Source of the DNA: Verrucomicrobiales bacterium | GTDB lineage: Bacteria; Verrucomicrobiota; Verrucomicrobiia; Verrucomicrobiales; DEV007 | Length of the DNA: 59,708 nt | Direction: 5' to 3' | NCBI GenBank assembly: GCA_029213005.1 | Contig: JARGPI010000036.1 | Coordinates: 1 to 59,708, forward strand | Shown here: positions 1 to 8,254 of the stretch, piece after piece | Numbering within the stretch: the first letter of the stretch is position 1 | Layout: each line of letters opens with the position of its first letter | The notes under the pieces: model-generated | The model's database searches: none | What the model saw: only the letters and a program-made list of their open reading frames with translations | Told to the model about the DNA's origin: nothing | Made by a program: the position numbers and the translations under genes

Positions 1-383
1 TTTTTGACGGCTTTGGTTTCTGTATCCTGTTTCGAGATGGTGAGGTAGAACGGTGCCTGATCCGGTGAATCGGTCCGACAGTTGAGAGAGCAGGCGCTGC
101 TGGCTTTCTCGGTTTGATGAAACAATTTGGTATTCGGTTTCCTGAGCTGCAGAGCGGCGAGAATCGATCCCAGGTCCGTAAGGCCCCATTTCATAATGAT
201 CTTGTGTTCCCAATCGAACTGTTTCTCTCCTTTCTGGTTCGCTGCTTCGACAAATACCGCTTCTTTTTGCCGGTTGAATGAAAAGGACACCGCGCCTCCC
301 CGACCGCTTCGGTTTGGCTTATAAATGGTATATTCCGGGCTGCGGACGGCTTTGGACGGGGAAATGGTAGTAGATTGGCTCAT
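1..383 (-). CDS. Truncated hypothetical protein, possibly a small single-stranded nucleic-acid-binding protein (3' end missing)
   Basis: An open frame reads leftward from an ATG at 383 through 127 codons and leaves the window without a stop, so the C-terminus is missing. The product begins MSQSTTISPSKAV and is basic near the N-terminus (YTIYKPNRSGRGG). A beta-rich stretch follows, containing KQFDWEHKIIMKWGLTDLG and LRKPNTKLFHQTEK. I infer from this layout, a short strand-rich core with alternating basic and aromatic residues, that it could be a Whirly/MRP-like single-stranded DNA or RNA binder, but I have no alignment and the family is unproven. Codon use looks like that of its neighbours. 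It is separated from the uracil-DNA glycosylase gene, on the same strand, by AT-rich sequence that probably holds its promoter. Confidence 0.6.
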   Translation of the reverse strand, partial: MSQSTTISPSKAVRSPEYTIYKPNRSGRGGAVSFSFNRQKEAVFVEAANQKGEKQFDWEHKIIMKWGLTDLGSILAALQLRKPNTKLFHQTEKASSACSLNCRTDSPDQAPFYLTISKQDTETKAVK

Positions 384-393
384 GTTGAATTAA

Positions 394-432
394 ACTGTTC
401 ATAAAACCATATTTAAAAATAAACACTGTTCA
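394..432 (-). promoter_or_regulatory. AT-rich promoter region with a direct repeat of ACTGTTCA
   Basis: ACTGTTCA occurs at 394-401 and again at 425-432, 31 bp apart (about three helical turns), in AT-rich sequence just upstream of the truncated leftward gene. This looks like a pair of protein-binding half-sites. There is no inverted partner, so no known operator is assigned. Confidence 0.25.
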
Positions 433-471
433 AATGAAAAGTTTAAAAAATTGTTTCAATGTCTTTCTTGA

Positions 472-1092
472 TTAAAGAAGCGCCTTAAAAGCGGGATGTC
501 CTGCGACCTGCTTCAATGCTTCGGCAGTTAAACCTTTCCCCGGTTCGCTTCGATGCCAGGTGCTCGCGCCGCTGGGGTGGGGAAGTGGGATCACATCGCA
601 ATTGATACCGGCGAATTCGGTCTCGTGCGTTTGACCGATGATGTCGACTAACTTTCTCACCTTGGGAAGAAACTGTGAGATGGCGAGTTTCCCTACCGGC
701 AGGATAAGTTGAGGTTTGAGAATTTCGAACTCACGCTGCAACCAGCTGGAGCAGGTCGCGATCTCGAGCTTATCCGGGACGCGGTCGCCGCCCCCACTTT
801 TGGCTTTCCCTGGAAAACAACGGCAGACCGCAGAGATATAGATACGTTCGCGGAACTGTGTCTCGTTGATCCCGCAGGAATCTTCAAACCAACGGAACAA
901 CGTCTTTCCCGCTGTCCAGGCGAAGGGGCGCTGGAGAGCCGGCTCTTTGACCCCGGGGGCCTGTCCGATTAACATGACACGGCTTACCACTGGCCCCCCT
1001 GATATCGGGGGAGGTGTCATCTTTTCGCAGGCGCGGCATTCGCGGAGGGCTGCGACATGTTGGTTGAGGGCTGCTTGCATCTCTGACGACAC
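472..1092 (-). CDS. Iron-sulfur uracil-DNA glycosylase family protein (family 4/5 type)
   Basis: The 206-residue product has the signature of the 4Fe-4S uracil-DNA glycosylases, which excise uracil from DNA as the first step of base excision repair. Visible are a Cys pair at C19/C22, more cysteines at C90/C92 and C114 that can complete the cluster, motif A as GQAPG at 43-47, and the C-terminal motif HPSGAS near 172. The length fits the family (about 190-230). Motif A has Gln where classic family 4 has Glu, so the exact sub-family (4, 5 or UdgX-like) is not settled; UdgX would carry a distinctive Arg-rich loop that I do not see. It stands alone on the minus strand between the truncated gene and the MATE exporter. 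Confidence 0.85.
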   Translation of the reverse strand: MSSEMQAALNQHVAALRECRACEKMTPPPISGGPVVSRVMLIGQAPGVKEPALQRPFAWTAGKTLFRWFEDSCGINETQFRERIYISAVCRCFPGKAKSGGGDRVPDKLEIATCSSWLQREFEILKPQLILPVGKLAISQFLPKVRKLVDIIGQTHETEFAGINCDVIPLPHPSGASTWHRSEPGKGLTAEALKQVAGHPAFKALL

Positions 1093-1197
1093 TATGAGGT
1101 AAAACAGGAGATCACGAAAGTTTTCTGAGAGAATCGGATATTTTAAGCAATGTTAGTCGAACTGGCATCTATTCGTCCGCGGGGATCTAGCAGGTGC

Positions 1198-2550
1198 CTA
1201 TGCAATACTTCGCCTTACTCTGGGATAATAAAAACCAAGCGTTATCGCCCGAACTATTACGTAGCCGATGAAGCATAACCATAAGGCATGATTTCCATAC
1301 GAGGGTGTCAGCCAGGCGCTCAGCCCGATAAAAAGAGTGACAGATAGTAACGAAGCGTTGCGCATTTCCGCGGCGTGCGTCGTTCCGATAAATATTCCGT
1401 CGAGTTGAAACGCAGCAAAGGAGAGACCTATATAAAATGCTACGTAGGGAAGGTAGATAGTGGCGAGTTGTTGCACCTTATCGAGGCTTGTGAGCACAGT
1501 TATAAATGACGAGCCGAATCCGTAAAGAATAATGGCAAGAATTACCGCCGTGATGGCAGCCAGTAAGGTGGTGCGCCAAACCGCCCGGTCAAACTGCTCG
1601 AGGTCGCCACGACCTTTTGCCGCTCCCACCAACGATTCAGCAGGTAACGCGAAACCATCGAGAAAGAACGCGCAGAACGAAATCAGGCTAAGCAGGACAT
1701 GATTGGTCGCGAGTTGGGCTTCGCCCAGTTGAGCGCCCTGACGAGTGAACCAGGCGAAGCCGGCGAGCATCGCCAGAGTGCGGATCATTATATTGCCTTG
1801 TGTGGAAAAAGTCAGTCGGAGCGCGGCGGCGCGACGCAGTTCTGTCCATGGAATAAATGGCGAATCATCATGATGTTGGTCCCGCAATATTCGCAGAATA
1901 AGCCATAGTCCGAATAATGCGGCGCACCACTCCGCGATCAAAGTGCCCACCGCAATGCCCCGAACTCCCCAATCCAAAACGCCTGCGAAAAGTAGGTCCA
2001 GAATTATGTTGAGACCGTTGAGCGCCAACTGTACGAGAAGGAGTTGACTGGTCCGTCCCAGACCGATCAGCGCACCGGATATAGCAAAGGTCGCCAGTGT
2101 GGCTGGAGCAGCCCATACCCGGATAAAGAAATAGCTCCGCGCCAATTCCTCTACTTCGTCCTCTGCCCCCATCAACGGAAATGTGAGTGCCGCGAGCGGT
2201 GCCTGCAGCGCGATGATCGCGAGTCCTGCTACAATGGCGGTGCCGATGGCCCGGAAAATCGACGCGCGGGTTTCGATTCCCCGACCGGCGCCCGTCGACT
2301 GAGCAACAAATCCAGTCGTGCTCATCCTCAAAAAGCCAAAAGCCCACTGCATGAAGTTGAGAACCAGTGCACCGACAGCGATCGCCCCGAGAGCAGTCGC
2401 GGGGCGCGTATGCCCGATCACTGCCGTATCGACCAGCCCCAGTAACGGGGTTGCGATATTGGCCACCACAACCGGCCACGCCAGAAGGAGGATCTGCCGG
2501 TATGAAGGCGACTGACTGAAGGACTCTTGTTGATTCAAGGTTAAGGGCAA
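1198..2550 (-). CDS. MATE family efflux transporter (DinF/NorM-like)
   Basis: The product of 450 residues has about twelve hydrophobic segments arranged as two similar halves. It carries family features such as PVVVANIATPLLGLVDTAVI in the first helix pair and the corresponding second-half region ending DGFALPAESLVGAAKGRG. MATE proteins export cationic drugs or metabolites in exchange for Na+ or H+ at the inner membrane. The DinF-like branch is suggested by LLGLVDTAVIGH and by the second-half ALPAESLVG motif. The length is typical (about 440-460). It is monocistronic and faces away from the mscS gene. The substrate cannot be inferred from context. Confidence 0.9.
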   Translation of the reverse strand: MPLTLNQQESFSQSPSYRQILLLAWPVVVANIATPLLGLVDTAVIGHTRPATALGAIAVGALVLNFMQWAFGFLRMSTTGFVAQSTGAGRGIETRASIFRAIGTAIVAGLAIIALQAPLAALTFPLMGAEDEVEELARSYFFIRVWAAPATLATFAISGALIGLGRTSQLLLVQLALNGLNIILDLLFAGVLDWGVRGIAVGTLIAEWCAALFGLWLILRILRDQHHDDSPFIPWTELRRAAALRLTFSTQGNIMIRTLAMLAGFAWFTRQGAQLGEAQLATNHVLLSLISFCAFFLDGFALPAESLVGAAKGRGDLEQFDRAVWRTTLLAAITAVILAIILYGFGSSFITVLTSLDKVQQLATIYLPYVAFYIGLSFAAFQLDGIFIGTTHAAEMRNASLLSVTLFIGLSAWLTPSYGNHALWLCFIGYVIVRAITLGFYYPRVRRSIA

Positions 2551-2723
2551 AACAAATAGCGGACCGGATTTGCGATTCTACCGTAAAATCTGCGCTGGGC
2601 TCAGCTTTTTACTAACAGGAATTGAGAGCGGATTGAGGATCGGAACAATCTCATGAAAGATCTGGAAAGATTGATTTTATGATGTTAGCTCGGAATGAAG
2701 TTTGAACACGTAACTATCCAGGT

Positions 2724-3578
2724 ATGAATTTTGAAAGTTTTGATTTGTCGCAGATTGATTTGGAGAGAATCTTTGTTGAGTTCGTGATTCCTTACGGGTC
2801 CAACCTGTTGTTTTCGATCCTGATTTTATTTCTTGGCCTGTTTGTGGTTCGAATGATTGTCGGAACGGTGGGAAAAACCCTCACACGAACTCGACTGGAT
2901 CAGATGTTGATCAATTTTGTGTCGAACCTGCTGCGTTGGATCCTACTGCTTTTGGTGATCGTTGCGGCTTTAGATCAACTTGGGGTCGATACCACTTCGT
3001 TCATCGCTGTTCTGGGTGCAGCGGGTTTGGCGGTAGGCTTGGCCTTAAAAGATTCGCTGCAGAATTTTGCCTCCGGCGTGATGTTGATTTTGTTTCGACC
3101 TTTCCGGACAGGCGATACTGTAGAAGCCGGTGGAGCTGAAGGGGTGGTTGAGGAAATCCGCATTTTCAGCACTCAGTTGCGGACTCCGGATAATCGCGAG
3201 GTAACTGTTCCCAATTCTGATATTTACAGCGGGAAGATTGTGAATAACTCCGCCCGGGAAACCCGCCGGATCGACCTGGTATTCGGGATCGGGTATGAGG
3301 ATGACCTCCGACTCGCGAAAACGGTCGTGGAGGAGCTGCTGCGTGCTGACGACCGGATACTTACGGAACCGGCTCCGTTTATCGCGGTGGGGGAACTGGG
3401 GGCTTCGTCCGTAGATATTCTGGTCCGTCCCTGGGTGAAGACGGGGGATTACTTTCAGGTCAAGTGTGATCTTCTGGAGCGAGTTAAACTCGCCTACGAT
3501 GAAAAGGGTATCTCAATTCCCTATCCCCAGATGGATGTGCACTTTGATTCGGCTGGCGGAGCTCAGTCGGAAAACTAA
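2724..3578 (+). CDS. mscS: Small-conductance mechanosensitive channel (MscS family)
   Basis: The protein has 284 residues, the usual size of an E. coli-type MscS. It has three N-terminal membrane helices; the third holds the pore-lining Gly/Ala pattern AVLGAAGLAVGLALKDSLQN. The cytoplasmic beta domain follows with the family sequence FRPFRTGDTVEAGG and the TVPNSDIYSGKIVN segment. The channel opens under membrane tension and releases solutes during hypo-osmotic shock. Its stop overlaps the stop of the convergent lemA gene by four bases. The upstream 170 bp is the shared region with the MATE gene. Confidence 0.93.
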   Translation: MNFESFDLSQIDLERIFVEFVIPYGSNLLFSILILFLGLFVVRMIVGTVGKTLTRTRLDQMLINFVSNLLRWILLLLVIVAALDQLGVDTTSFIAVLGAAGLAVGLALKDSLQNFASGVMLILFRPFRTGDTVEAGGAEGVVEEIRIFSTQLRTPDNREVTVPNSDIYSGKIVNNSARETRRIDLVFGIGYEDDLRLAKTVVEELLRADDRILTEPAPFIAVGELGASSVDILVRPWVKTGDYFQVKCDLLERVKLAYDEKGISIPYPQMDVHFDSAGGAQSEN

Positions 3579-4174
3579 AACTCAACTTTTACGACGTCGC
3601 GCTCGGAGTCATCGCTGACTTCGAACATGGTGGCCTTCACGAAATTAAACATTCCGGCGATAAAGTTTGCCGGAAATGATTCGATCTTGTTGTTGTAGTG
3701 CATCACCGCGTCGTTGTAGGCCTGGCGGGCGAAGGCGACTTTTGATTCGGTTGAAGAAAGCTCTTCCTGAAGCTGGAGCATATTTTGGTTACTCCGAAGC
3801 TCGGGATAGCTTTCGGACACTGCGAGCAGGCGCCCCATCATGCCGCCGAGTCCGGATTCAGCTTGCGCTAATGCCGTCATCGATTCTGCATCGCCGACAT
3901 TGGAGACGGCGTTCTGACGCGCGGCATGGGCCACGTTTCTGGCGGCAATCACTGCTTCCAGTGTCTCGCGCTCGTGTTTCATAAAGCCTTTGGCGGTTTC
4001 CACCAAATTTGGAATCAGATCGTGTCTCCGTTTTAACTGAACATCGATCTGGGCGAAGGCATTTTTATAACGGTTACGAAGCCGGACTAAGCCGTTGTAA
4101 AGGCCGACCACAAAAATGATGGGGATAACAACAAGGGCTAAAATTACGACAATGGAGATGGTCAGAGCGGTCAT
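3575..4174 (-). CDS. lemA: LemA family protein
   Basis: The protein has 199 residues, with one N-terminal membrane helix (about 5-26) and then a long helical domain. It contains the characteristic stretches YNGLVRLRNRYKNAFAQIDV and LKRRHDLIPNLVETAKGFMK, and AYNDAVMHYNNKIESFP near the end. LemA proteins are membrane-anchored four-helix bundles of unknown biochemical role, often beside a DUF2207 or Htp protease gene. No such partner is present here; the neighbours are mscS (tail to tail) and the ExbB-like gene (divergent). Confidence 0.92.
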   Translation of the reverse strand: MTALTISIVVILALVVIPIIFVVGLYNGLVRLRNRYKNAFAQIDVQLKRRHDLIPNLVETAKGFMKHERETLEAVIAARNVAHAARQNAVSNVGDAESMTALAQAESGLGGMMGRLLAVSESYPELRSNQNMLQLQEELSSTESKVAFARQAYNDAVMHYNNKIESFPANFIAGMFNFVKATMFEVSDDSERDVVKVEF

Positions 4175-4303
4175 GAATAGGTTGGTTTAAGTATCTTACA
4201 AACAGACTTCAAGATTTATAACCCGCAGACGGGGGAATTCGATTACAAAACAGTGGGAAATTTCCATCACTCTAACTTTTTATTAGTTAAGAGGACATTA
4301 CCT

Positions 4304-4331
4304 TTGATTTTTATAAATCATTTAGTTAAAT
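4304..4331 (+). promoter_or_regulatory. Candidate sigma70-type promoter for the ExbB-like gene
   Basis: TTGATT at 4304-4309 and TTAAAT at 4326-4331 are 16 bp apart in AT-rich sequence upstream of the start at 4366. A good ribosome-binding site, AGGAA near 4355, lies seven bases before the ATG. The promoter call is pattern-based only. Confidence 0.3.
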
Positions 4332-4365
4332 TAGCAAAAGTTTTGTATTTTTTCAGGAAACTCAA

Positions 4366-5487
4366 ATGATGTTGAGCGAAACACCCCATTTTATGGCGAC
4401 GAATTCAGCTGCCGATATCGTATCAATTTACGAATCGATGCCTTTGCTTCCCGGGAAAGTGATTGTCGGTTTGCTTCTGCTGCTCTCGGTAATTTCCTGG
4501 TCAGTGATAGCATGTAAATCTCTGTTTCTCAGCCGGGTTGAGCGCCTGGATCTCGCATTTAAAAGGCGTCTGAAACGGAGCCGAACCTGTCTCGAAATTT
4601 ATGAAGGAGAGGAAAAGTTTGAGCCTTCACTCCTGTTCGATGTGTATCAGGAAGGTGCGCGATCGGCTGCGATTGAGATGACGGGCTCAGCAGATCCGGA
4701 TTTTCTGAGGTCGAAAAATCTGGAGCATTTTCGGATGAACGTTAGTCAGTTGGAATTTGTGGACTCCTCACTCGAAGATGGTGAGAGGCGCGGGGTTGCC
4801 CGCCTTTTTGGGGGATTCGGGCTATTGAAATTGATCAGTCTGGTCGCTCCGTGTCTCGGGGTTGCCGGGGGGCTGTGGATCTTGATTTCCGCTTTGGGAG
4901 CTGAGCCGGATTCTTTTCGGTTGCTGCTTAGTTATGCTCTAATCATTATTGCTTTATCCTTGTTTGTTGCAGCGCCGGCGGGTGTCGCCAGAGTTCATTT
5001 TCTGAACAAATGCAGGCATCGTGCTAAAGGTATTCGCAGATTTCGTACTGATGTGATGAGGACTTTCGTATCGGCATTCGAGGAGAGGGTTTCCGATATA
5101 ATCACAGCCCCGGCCAAGCCTGCAAAAGTCGAGTTACCTTCCGAGTCGGTTCGGATTAACCGCGCCGTTTCGACGGTTTCGATAGCGGAACCGCCGAAAG
5201 CCGTGCCGGTCCCCGCAGCACCTGCGCCGACGGTTCTGGATCTGCCTGACGTTGGGGTATCGGTCACTCGTCCGGCGAAAAAGGTCGCGGCCCCGATGAA
5301 AAAAGAAGGACCACCCTTTGACTCGCCGTTTACCCTCTGTGAGAGCATGACGGAGTATGAAGCCATTGAAGAACAGGCCCCGAAAATTGACTTTAAGAAA
5401 GCGTTGGTTCCGGAGTTCGATGAGAAACCTCTTCATCGGTCGGCACCCATCAATCCCGGAAACCCCTACGTTTCAGCCAATTACTAA
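4366..5487 (+). CDS. Divergent TolQ/ExbB-like proton-channel protein with a Pro/Ala-rich tail
   Basis: The protein has 373 residues. A first membrane helix at about 33-50 (GLLLLLSVISWSVIACKSLF) is followed by a long basic cytoplasmic segment. Two more hydrophobic helices lie near 150-205 (LKLISLVAPCLGVAGGLW and LLLSYALIIIALSLFVAAPA), which is the three-helix layout of TolQ/ExbB. An extra tail of about 125 residues is rich in Pro, Ala and Val and is not part of the classic family. ExbB/TolQ proteins use the proton gradient to energise TonB or TolA. The gene just downstream encodes a small TonB-like protein, which supports the call, but no ExbD/TolR gene is present. The MotA/ExbB signature is weak, so the assignment is tentative. 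Confidence 0.6.
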   Translation: MMLSETPHFMATNSAADIVSIYESMPLLPGKVIVGLLLLLSVISWSVIACKSLFLSRVERLDLAFKRRLKRSRTCLEIYEGEEKFEPSLLFDVYQEGARSAAIEMTGSADPDFLRSKNLEHFRMNVSQLEFVDSSLEDGERRGVARLFGGFGLLKLISLVAPCLGVAGGLWILISALGAEPDSFRLLLSYALIIIALSLFVAAPAGVARVHFLNKCRHRAKGIRRFRTDVMRTFVSAFEERVSDIITAPAKPAKVELPSESVRINRAVSTVSIAEPPKAVPVPAAPAPTVLDLPDVGVSVTRPAKKVAAPMKKEGPPFDSPFTLCESMTEYEAIEEQAPKIDFKKALVPEFDEKPLHRSAPINPGNPYVSANY

Positions 5488-5499
5488 TTATTCGAAGTG

Positions 5500-5826
5500 A
5501 TGATTTTTAAAAATTGGCATCTACCTGCAGGGATTTTCGTATCGGTTGCGGCTCATTTGGGTCTTTTCACCCTTCTGATCGGCGGTGCCGGTCTTTCCAC
5601 CGGCCAACCCGAGCTCGAAGCTGCCAAAGTGCCTCAGGCACCTGCCGCGATTTTAGAATCGGAGGAAATGGAGACTTATCCGATTTTTAAGGATCTTAGC
5701 GAAGAGGAAGTAAGCGAGGCTACGGCCCCTTCTGAAGCCGTTGAGAAGAAGCCGCCGCGTTATCCGAGGAGCCGGAAAGCTTCCCTGGTCGATGCTGCAG
5801 AGTCGTTTTCGGGGATTGGACAATAA
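5500..5826 (+). CDS. Small TonB-like membrane protein lacking a TonB C-terminal domain
   Basis: The start is taken as the ATG at 5500, one codon after a GTG. The product of 108 residues has a short N-terminus, one membrane helix (about 10-30), and then an acidic Pro/Glu/Lys-rich segment ending SFSGIGQ. This resembles the N-terminal anchor and periplasmic stalk of TonB, with no room for the receptor-binding C-terminal domain. It lies 12 bases after the ExbB-like gene and probably forms an operon with it. It could equally be an unrelated single-pass protein. Confidence 0.5.
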   Translation: MIFKNWHLPAGIFVSVAAHLGLFTLLIGGAGLSTGQPELEAAKVPQAPAAILESEEMETYPIFKDLSEEEVSEATAPSEAVEKKPPRYPRSRKASLVDAAESFSGIGQ

Positions 5827-5875
5827 AGACAATTAATTTGTTTAATAATCTAAAATATAAGACTAAACTTAGCGC

Positions 5876-6400
5876 GTGCGTGTCCTATCTATAGACCCAG
5901 CCCTCCGAAATACCGGTTTTTCGGTTGTCGAAAGCTACAAGTCCCCCACGGGACGGACCGAATACCGGGCGATCGATTACGGCACCATTAAGAATGCCCG
6001 ACAGCTGAGTCAGGCGGGTTGTCTGTGTCGCATTCGGGAGGAAATTTCACAGGTTATCGTGAAGCATCGTCCTGAAGTGTGTGCGGTCGAGGGTGTGATA
6101 TTTGTTCAGAGCTACAAAACGGCCATTACCATGGGTGCAGCCCGTGGTGCCGCGATAATTGCCGCAGCTGAACACGGGTTGGAAGTGCACGAATATGCTC
6201 CCCGGAGAGTTAAGCAGGCCGTAGTAGGCCGTGGTGGCGCAGATAAACAGCAGGTGGCATTCATGATGCGATCGATCCTGAAACTGACCGAAACGCCTCA
6301 ATCCGATGCGGCAGATGCATTGGCCATCGGGATGACCCATTTCTACGCGAACGATCCGTTGAAAGCGGGGATGAATCTCGGTAAATCGGTGGCGCTGTAA
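5876..6400 (+). CDS. ruvC: Holliday junction resolvase RuvC (crossover junction endodeoxyribonuclease)
   Basis: The product of 174 residues starts at a GTG and opens with RVLSIDPALRNTG. The four acidic catalytic residues are all visible: D7, E72 (in CAVEGVIF), D144 and D147 (in QSDAADALA). RuvC cuts four-way junctions symmetrically within the RuvABC complex during recombination repair. Length and residue spacing match the family. ruvA and ruvB are not adjacent. The gene follows the TonB-like gene by 49 bp and faces the pilus operon tail to tail across a terminator. Confidence 0.95.
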   Translation: MRVLSIDPALRNTGFSVVESYKSPTGRTEYRAIDYGTIKNARQLSQAGCLCRIREEISQVIVKHRPEVCAVEGVIFVQSYKTAITMGAARGAAIIAAAEHGLEVHEYAPRRVKQAVVGRGGADKQQVAFMMRSILKLTETPQSDAADALAIGMTHFYANDPLKAGMNLGKSVAL

Positions 6401-6481
6401 TACTCATTTCGCCCGGCTGAGGTGCCGCTGGTTGAGTTGATGGTTTGGTCGTCGGTAATTTGGTCCGACCTTTTCGGGCAC

Positions 6482-6532
6482 AAAAAAATGGCGACCCATA
6501 GTTCAGATCGAAGAACGATCTGCGGGCCGCCA
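6482..6532 (-). terminator. Rho-independent terminator of the pilus operon
   Basis: Read leftward, TGGCG at 6528-6532 pairs with CGCCA at 6489-6493. This is reinforced by GGG/CCC and an inner AGATCG/CGATCT helix, and seven U residues follow (A at 6482-6488 on the plus strand). It lies 16 bases after the pilC stop. Confidence 0.8.
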
Positions 6533-6547
6533 CTTTTATGATGTGGT

Positions 6548-7768
6548 CTACTTCTTTAACAAAGCATCTCCAAGGCTGAAAACTGGTGCGTAGATAGCGT
6601 AGACTAGACCGCCAACCAGGCTTCCGAGAAACACAATCGTTACCGGCTCGATCAACTTGTCGATCTGGTTGGCGACGGCATCGAGCTCGTCTTCGTAATC
6701 TTCTGCAATTTCGTCGAGCAATTCGGTCCCGGAGCCCGTTTCTGCAGCAACCTCCATGAGGCCGCAAATCATTCGCCCGTCGTTACCAAGCCAGTGCGAT
6801 TCAATAAGGAAGGCGTCTGGCAGGGTCCGTCCATTTAAGATGTGTTCCTTCACTTTTGTGAAGAACGTTTTGTAGTGGTTGTGCCAGCAGGTATCGGCCG
6901 TGATTTCAAGAGCAGTAGACATTCGAACGTTGGCTCCGATCAATAGCGCTAAGGTACGAAACCCGATTGCTGCAGCTGATTTCCTGATAATATTTTGGAT
7001 GGAAGGCAGCTTCAGGAAGAAGTTCTGCACCGAGTGGATAGCGCTGATTTTATTCCAGTTCTTGAAAAACATAACCAGTGCGATAACCGGTAGTGCGGCT
7101 AGCCATGGTTGCTTCAGGAGAATGCTTGAAAAGCCCATCATAATCTTGGTTGGGACGGGGAGGTCCGTATTCAAAGAGGTATAGAGCTTACTCATCGCCG
7201 GAACCAGAGTGAAGCTCATCGTAATGACAACCCCCAGGCCGATACAGATAACCACAGCGGGATAAATCATTCCCGTCTTCAGTTTCTTGACAATCCGCGA
7301 ACTTTTCTTCTGAGCGTTTGCTATTCGGCGGAAAATCTCGGGAAGTTTACCGGACTCCTCACCGGCGCGAATCAAGGCGATCACATCGTCGGCGAAAAGC
7401 TTCGTGTGTTTTGCCATTGCGTCGCTCATCTTTTCCCCCTGGGAAAGATCGTCGGCGATCTCTGCAATCGCACCTTTGTAGGTTGATGACTTAACACGGC
7501 TTGCCTGAAGCTGGAAACTTTTGATGATGGGGAGGTTTCTTTCGAAACATCTCGCGAGGCCGCTGAAAAGCGCCACTTTATCATCAAGACTGCCTTTACC
7601 GGTCAATCGCTGAATTGACTCATCGAGCCCGGTGACATCGCTAACCTGTGCGGTTTCAACGGATGTCTTTCCCGCGCCGATGAGAGCTTTGGCATCGGTA
7701 GAGGTATCGATAACAATACTCTGTTTTCTACCCGAATGGACATTGGTGAGTTCTACCTTTTTGAGCAT
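6548..7768 (-). CDS. pilC: Type IV pilus / type II secretion platform protein (PilC/GspF family)
   Basis: The protein has 406 residues with the duplicated T2SSF domain. The first half holds FSGLARCFERNLPIIKSFQ and LIRAGEESGKLPEIFRRIAN, the classic AGEESG-type motif. The second half repeats the pattern with LALLIGANVRMSTALEITAD and GLMEVAAETGSGTELLDEIA. Three membrane helices are visible (about 163-190, 212-232 and near the C-terminus at 372-396). The protein is the inner-membrane platform on which the assembly ATPases act. It is the last gene of the nine-gene minus-strand pilus operon, 34 bp after a prepilin gene, and is followed by a strong terminator. Confidence 0.93.
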   Translation of the reverse strand: MLKKVELTNVHSGRKQSIVIDTSTDAKALIGAGKTSVETAQVSDVTGLDESIQRLTGKGSLDDKVALFSGLARCFERNLPIIKSFQLQASRVKSSTYKGAIAEIADDLSQGEKMSDAMAKHTKLFADDVIALIRAGEESGKLPEIFRRIANAQKKSSRIVKKLKTGMIYPAVVICIGLGVVITMSFTLVPAMSKLYTSLNTDLPVPTKIMMGFSSILLKQPWLAALPVIALVMFFKNWNKISAIHSVQNFFLKLPSIQNIIRKSAAAIGFRTLALLIGANVRMSTALEITADTCWHNHYKTFFTKVKEHILNGRTLPDAFLIESHWLGNDGRMICGLMEVAAETGSGTELLDEIAEDYEDELDAVANQIDKLIEPVTIVFLGSLVGGLVYAIYAPVFSLGDALLKK

Positions 7769-7802
7769 GGTGAAGAATGGTGGATATTTGGATTCTGAAA
7801 AT

Positions 7803-8249
7803 TTACTGCTGAGTCGAGCGAATGACGACTACGGTATGGGAGCGTTCTTTTTTGTTATCGCCGCCGGTCCATGACGCTTCGTCTTTTTTGTTCTTGCTGG
7901 TGGCTCCGGCCGGAGAGTAGGTAACTTCCATCTCCATTGGATCAATAGCTCCGAGGCCCGCAACGGTTTTGCCGGATTGCGGAGTAAAGGTTATCTGGCT
8001 TACCGCCGGTTCCGCGGGTAGTAATGCAATAATCTCATCCGGATCCAGACCCAGTTGATAGAGTGTAATTGCGTTTTCGAAGTGATTCGTCGCCCGAACC
8101 GTTCTTTCCGAAATCTCCTCCTGAGTGACCATCGTCAAGCTAAGGGACGAGGCTGCCGCGATCGCCACCATCATGACCGAACTGGCCACCAGAGTTTCAA
8201 TCAGAGTGTAGCCTCTTTCTTTGAAATTTTTGATATCGATTGTCTTCAT
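7803..8249 (-). CDS. Prepilin-like protein (minor pseudopilin, PilV/GspI position)
   Basis: The product of 148 residues begins with a type IV prepilin leader. The cleavage context is KERG before YTLIETLVAS, followed by a hydrophobic helix (MMVAIAAASSLSLTMV), and Glu5 is present. The first mature residue would be Tyr in place of the usual Phe. The rest of the protein has no family I recognise and ends in a polar, Lys-rich tail. It lies five bases after the 568-residue PilX-like gene and 34 bases before pilC, so it is surely co-transcribed and probably a minor subunit of the pilus tip. Confidence 0.85.
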   Translation of the reverse strand: MKTIDIKNFKERGYTLIETLVASSVMMVAIAAASSLSLTMVTQEEISERTVRATNHFENAITLYQLGLDPDEIIALLPAEPAVSQITFTPQSGKTVAGLGAIDPMEMEVTYSPAGATSKNKKDEASWTGGDNKKERSHTVVVIRSTQQ

Positions 8250-8254
8250 AGGTA

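Noticed and set aside
394..432. ACTGTTCA repeats as a LexA (SOS) site
   Set aside because: Only direct TGTTC half-sites are present without the inverted GAACA partner needed for a dimeric operator.
1868..2479. 203-codon frame within the MATE gene in another frame of the same strand
   Set aside because: Arg/Gly/Cys/His-rich composition typical of frame shadows; the MATE frame is continuous with membrane helices.
4308..4316. TTTTTATAA as a promoter motif shared by intergenic regions (4308, 14715, 51945, 57363)
   Set aside because: The same 9-mer occurs inside the lemA coding region (about 4052-4060) and related forms in other genes; in AT-rich intergenic DNA this is expected by chance.
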